This document shows, piece by piece, positions 63,531 through 64,000 of a stretch of DNA of 64,000 nucleotides (the first letter of the stretch is position 1; every line of letters starts with the position of its first letter). Source of the stretch: Streptomyces abyssalis. Lineage in GTDB: Bacteria > Actinomycetota > Actinomycetes > Streptomycetales > Streptomycetaceae. The notes beneath the pieces are model-generated. The model saw only the letters and a list, made by a program, of their open reading frames with translations, made no database searches and was not told the origin of the DNA. Both the position numbers and the translations under genes were made by a program. Location of the stretch: assembly GCF_001751365.1 (NCBI RefSeq), contig NZ_LJGT01000036.1, positions 372,001 to 436,000 of the forward strand, written 5' to 3'.

Positions 63531-64000
63531 ATGACAGCGGCGTCTCCCGCCGGCGCCGGCAGCGGCGGTTTCTGGTCATCGACCCGCGCCCGGTATCTGA
63601 TACCGATCGCGTTCGTCACGTACTCGCTCGCCTACCTCGACAGGTCCAACTACGCGATCGCCTCGGCCGGCGGCATGGCCGAGGAGCTGAACCTCTCGGC
63701 CGGGACCGACTCCCTCATCGCGGCCTCGTTCTTCCTCGGCTACTTCTTCTTCCAGATCCCGGGCACCATCTACGCCGAACAGCGAAGCGTGCGCCTGATG
63801 GTCGCCTTCTCGACGATCGCCTGGGGCGTGCTGGCGACCGCGCAAGGGTTCCTCAGCAGCCCGGGCCAGCTCATACCGGTGCGCTTCGCGCTCGGTGTCG
63901 TCGAGGGTGCGGTGCTCCCGGCGCTGGTCGTGCTGCTGAGCCGCTGGTTCACCAAACGCGAGCGTGGCCGCGCCAACTCCCTGCTGATCCTGGGCAATCC
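63531..64000 (+). CDS. MFS transporter, anion:cation symporter (ACS) type, N-terminal part (truncated by window edge)
   Basis: First ~156 residues are visible. The sequence starts MTAASPAGAGSGGFWSS and enters membrane segments with ARYLIPIAFVTYSLAYLDRSNYAIA, GTDSLIAASFFLGYFFFQIPGT and RFALGVVEGAVLPALVVLLSRWFTKRERGRAN. The Y-L-D-R-x-N-Y start, the Q-I-P-G and the WFTKRERGRA loop are typical of the ACS/phthalate permease family that imports small organic acids such as tartrate, galactarate or phthalate. The divergent D-2-hydroxyacid dehydrogenase suggests a hydroxy acid substrate. The frame continues past the window. Confidence 0.9.
   Translation, partial: MTAASPAGAGSGGFWSSTRARYLIPIAFVTYSLAYLDRSNYAIASAGGMAEELNLSAGTDSLIAASFFLGYFFFQIPGTIYAEQRSVRLMVAFSTIAWGVLATAQGFLSSPGQLIPVRFALGVVEGAVLPALVVLLSRWFTKRERGRANSLLILGN

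Noticed and set aside
1-64000. tRNA, rRNA, phage integrase, transposase or att sites
   Set aside because: No cloverleaf-like tRNA block, ribosomal sequence, tyrosine or serine recombinase, or transposase motif was found by reading both strands. A dedicated search (tRNAscan, Rfam) could still reveal small RNAs.

Overview
The window is about 64 kb of very GC-rich DNA with strong third-position G/C bias, GTG starts, many 4-nt ATGA/GTGA overlaps and families typical of Streptomyces and close relatives: DUF5753/DUF397 regulators, a DUF574 methyltransferase, a Streptomyces-type gvp cluster, and an ABC sugar importer without its own ATPase. I read it as a chromosomal segment of a Streptomyces-like actinomycete. 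I saw no insertion sequence, phage gene, CRISPR array, tRNA or rRNA.

Layout. (1) 1-2.3 kb: the 5' end of an Nramp-related transporter and a divergent GntR/FCD regulator with a perfect 14-bp palindrome between them, then an XRE/DUF5753 regulator followed by a 22-codon microORF that resembles the N-terminus of DUF574 methyltransferases. (2) 2.4-4.9 kb: small housekeeping-type genes (lysoplasmalogenase-like, VOC protein, MazG-like). (3) 4.9-13.7 kb: a catabolic island with an AAHS-type MFS permease, both parts of an aconitase X enzyme (DUF126 plus catalytic chain), an IlvD/Edd dehydratase and an FAD oxidoreductase, bordered by LysR and IclR regulators. (4) 13.6-18 kb: dimethylargininase, a TetR/CYP102-like P450 pair and an FAD monooxygenase. 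(5) 18-30.9 kb: an orphan DUF397 gene behind a long hairpin-rich leader, two SDRs, a Tat-exported peptidoglycan amidase, a divergent GntR-hotdog hydratase / CoA-transferase set, a glycosyltransferase, an EamA-like transporter and a polysaccharide deacetylase.

(6) 31-44.7 kb: a complete [NiFe]-hydrogenase locus. hypABFCDE runs leftward and the structural genes (small, large) plus six accessory genes run rightward from one shared 208-bp promoter region. The small subunit has the Cys-to-Asp change at the proximal cluster seen in group 1h enzymes, which scavenge atmospheric H2. All maturation steps are covered: HypA/B for nickel, HypF/E/C/D for Fe(CN)2CO and an endopeptidase for the large subunit. 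Several downstream genes (DUF5947, two large DUFs, a 69-aa protein, a one-Cys NifU-like protein and a 43-aa membrane peptide) have no assigned function.

(7) 44.7-48.6 kb: two-domain VOC protein, SAP-like basic protein, DUF574 methyltransferase, and a sigma-like factor co-transcribed with an unknown partner. (8) 48.7-55.4 kb: a full gas-vesicle cluster on the minus strand in the order gvpO-A-F-G-Y-Z-J-L-S-K. (9) 55.6-62.3 kb: a sugar regulon, with a leftward PfkB kinase, solute-binding lipoprotein and two permeases, and a divergent DeoR regulator plus GH4 glycosidase. (10) 62.4-64 kb: a D-2-hydroxyacid dehydrogenase and the start of a divergent MFS transporter cut by the window edge.

Functional assignments come from reading motifs and gene order. 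No database search was possible.
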